Below, piece by piece: positions 61,580 through 64,000 of a stretch of 64,000 bases of DNA. The notes under the pieces are model-generated. The model saw nothing but the letters and a program-made list of their open reading frames with translations. It did not search any database and was not told the DNA's origin. The position numbers and the translations under genes were made by a program. The stretch is taken from assembly GCA_963931865.1 (NCBI GenBank), contig OZ007507.1, forward strand, positions 3,006,077-3,070,076. The letters run 5' to 3'. Source of the stretch: Axinella damicornis (lineage: Eukaryota; Porifera; Demospongiae; Axinellida; Axinellidae). The stretch's first letter is position 1; every line of letters begins with the position of its first letter.

Positions 61580-63060
61580 ACTGAGCATGGTCCTCACGTG
61601 ACATGTGCGTTAATTGGAATGAGCTGCAATACCGAACGGTTGCGCGTCCAGCGAGTTGCAACGGTTGCAACGCGGCTACCAGGAGTGCGGTTGCCCCTCG
61701 ATCACTTTCAAAATTAAATTACGCCACATCACAGAGGTGGACATTGGCTAATTAAGCCTATTTCCAATCCTACAAGCCGAGAGTCGGTAATGTTAACGAC
61801 TAGTCATGAATTCCTGACTTTATTCAAGCTAAAGGTACTACCCTGAAGTTCATGCTACTAGCCTGCCGATCAGCGATCAGTTTTGGGTTGTAAGATACAA
61901 TGCCAAACAACATTATTCAGAGCTGCCTACCTGTGCTTATCCGGTTATAACAGGCCTCTGTCTTTGTTGTTCGTCTAGGCAAACTAGGATGAGTAAACAA
62001 CAACTCTTTGACCTGTTAAGGTGGCGGGCAAGTGATTTTGGAATTAATAATTATGTCATCTACAATATGTTGTAACCTGCAAGTCCTGCCATGGATGGAA
62101 ACCAAATGTGGTAATCAAACACTTCATGGTAAGTGCTACTTATGTACCAAGCCAGGATATTCTGGAGCAGCAAACAACGGAGACAGCGAATTATTCAGTA
62201 TTGATGGAATTAACAATTTTTCTGTACGTCTCAGTTTCATTGCACGCAGGCTACTGCTGCTGTTCTTTCTCAGGATCAAGACAGGCCCAGCCTGGAGGGG
62301 GCTACGTTGAGTTTATGTAAGTACGCTTCCGAACTAGCCGAATACGGAGTTAATAGTGTTATCGCGAGGCCAATTTTCCTGTTTTTCATATGAGTTATGA
62401 AGCCAGATACAACTGCATGTCACAAGAATCTCGGCTTACACGAGGGAGAAACGATTCTAACACAGTGCATACTTACCAGGAAGAGAAAACAGGTGATTCA
62501 GACCCTGCAATGGATAAAGCTCTGGTGCTAGGTGATGATTTGCCTAGCTGTTGGGGTAGCGTTGTGGCAAAAAATGACGCTGAAAATTGTGTAGCTTACC
62601 AACATTCTTTCCCATACTTTGTCGTAACTGGACTTATTTGTGCAGCTTCCATGGAACTGCGGTCTTTGGTCTGTTGAATGGCTGCCTAGCACGTTTCTTG
62701 TTTCCATGTATTTTTGCATGCACATCCCCCTCACCTTAAGATGATTATGTGGCTTGTCCCATCATGCCACCACCATATGGCTCCCAAGACATGCAGGTGT
62801 GCATCAGCTAGCTATTCACTAGCTAGTTGAGTGACTATACACTGAATGACAGCAACACTTTGATCCCAAGACATGCAGGTGTGCATACAACATGTGCTGA
62901 ACTGGACTGAATGGAAAGAACCTGACATACACGTGTATATACTAAGGGTATTACATAACAAAACATAATTCTCCTGCCCTATTACATAACTCAACATAAC
63001 AAGCCCAAAGGTTGCACAACTCACTGTACAAACTCTGAATCACAAACCACAGCCTACTCT
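61580..63060. other. No gene supported
   Basis: Several open stretches on both strands (for example 62032-62310) lack recognisable homology or consistent splice sites. The direct repeat CCCAAGACATGCAGGTGTGCAT occurs at about 62780-62801 and 62865-62886. Confidence 0.4.
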
Positions 63061-63578
63061 CATAGGCGTAGCAGGCGGTCTGGCAGGTCTGGCAGTCGCC
63101 GGACCAATAATTTCGTCACCAAAATTATTTTCACTATAGCTTTTGCTTCTTCATCACTTTATTTTCCTCCTTACTAACTGGCTAGCTGCCGCTACGTTGC
63201 AACTCCTGACCTGGACTCCTCAGCTTGCAATACCGTGCGTTGCCTGAAACCGAACGGCTTGGGAACGAGACCACGATCTAGTATAGGCCTACCCTATGTG
63301 TACATACGTATTACGTTTGTGAGCGAAATTTGAGTAAGAAAGAAGCACATAGCGGCCCCGGGCCTGCAATTCTCGTACACCTGGAACTTGCAGTGCAAAG
63401 CACGAAGGTGCCACAAGAGCCCATCCCAATAACTGAAAAATGAAGGTGAAAAACATTTTCCACGCTTCACGCGGACTAATCAGCACTACACACCTCTATT
63501 TACTGTCTCCAGCAGCATGAAAGATTTGTGTCACCAACATTTCGCCTGACCATCCTGCAAATAACTGCTATGCCTATG
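63061..63578. mobile_element. CATAGG-ended member of the CAGGGG family, 518 bp
   Basis: Ends CATAGGCGTAGCAGG and CTGCTATGCCTATG, flanked by ACTCT on both sides. It contains the core GTGCAAAGCACGAAGGTGCC and a stretch shared with the 45830-46359 element (GGAACGAGACCACGATCTAG). Confidence 0.85.
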
Positions 63579-63960
63579 ACTCTTACACACATATAGAACA
63601 CTTACAGTCACAGTACTAGTCAACAACACCCTGCAGTCATTACAAAATGGTTTGTCTATGAAAGTAGATTTTTTGGTGGGCAGAACAAGTTGGAGGACTG
63701 TCTGATTATGTTGTTTAAGGGGCTTATGAGGAAAAGGAGCACTGAACTTGACATCACGCTGTGTACAGTGTGCACCTTGACACTTCACATCACTGTTAGA
63801 AACTTGCCAGGAAAGTACCAAAGCGCCTTGGACAATCTCCATAATGGGCTTCTAGGCAAGTTGGATGTCAACAGGCCTGAGATTGGAGACATGGCTTGCA
63901 CTGCTTAACATTTTGTTATTTCAAGGTGGTGTAGTACAGTGTGTGGTAGGTATAGTTACA
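63579..63960. other. Open frame 63690-63905, unrecognised
   Basis: A 72-codon plus-strand frame (MEDCLIMLFKGLMRK to IGDMACTA) ends with TAA. It could be the end of an exon, but no acceptor, homology or partner exon makes it convincing. The window ends shortly after. Confidence 0.25.
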
Positions 63961-64000
63961 GTGTATGTGGTTGATCATTTCAGTGTAGTAAGGTGTGCTG

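Overview
The window is animal nuclear DNA: spliced genes with short GT-AG introns, axonemal dynein, trichoplein, TRIM-like and MATH-domain genes, and a very dense load of small DNA transposons. An early-branching metazoan, most likely a sponge, fits the compact gene structure, the TKL-like kinase with a DMG motif and the CARD-like and caspase-like domains. That assignment is inference; nothing here names the species. A 200-base run of N (55225-55424) shows it is a draft assembly.

Layout. 957-14820 (+): the last 26 exons of an axonemal dynein heavy chain that reads as DNAH10, entering from upstream of the window. 15801-25089 (+): three intronless ADP-ribosylglycohydrolase/J1-crystallin-like genes separated by LINE debris and large inverted-repeat elements. 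25238-28700: nested foldback elements. 28742-30466 (-): a RING/B-box/coiled-coil gene. 30621-31552 (-): the end of a MATH-domain gene. 32985-34884 (+): a five-exon gene I do not recognise. 35967-38589 (+): a kinase fused to a caspase-like (C14) protease domain. 40300-43139: a decayed second copy of that fusion gene whose 3' end is inverted. 46502-53945 (-): trichoplein (TCHP) in 18 exons. 55524-56074 (+): CARD-like plus the start of a RING-like domain, frameshifted, next to the assembly gap. 58228-60840 (-): a non-LTR retrotransposon with ORF1 (PHD finger) and endonuclease but no reverse transcriptase. 61.2-61.6 kb: two tandem look-alike first exons. 61.6-64 kb: no gene I can support.

How the genes relate. 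DNAH10 (inner-arm dynein I1/f) and TCHP (a centriole protein that restrains cilium assembly) are both ciliary but are not otherwise linked. The kinase-protease fusion, CARD/RING, TRIM-like, MATH and ADP-ribosyl hydrolase-like genes are families often used in stress, death or immune signalling, and several are in tandem copies. Grouping them as one system would be speculation.

The strongest new signals are: the kinase-C14 fusion and its inverted pseudogene; a family of tiny palindromes (33-124 bp, ends TAGCCTCGTTCCCAGGC) flanked by 9-bp target duplications, one of which duplicated a TCHP splice donor; a CAGGGG-ended family with 5-bp target duplications, one proved by a paralogous empty site; recurrent TA to TAGCTA changes between paralogs; and a 0.75-kb palindrome that carries a SUMO-interaction-like first exon in both arms.
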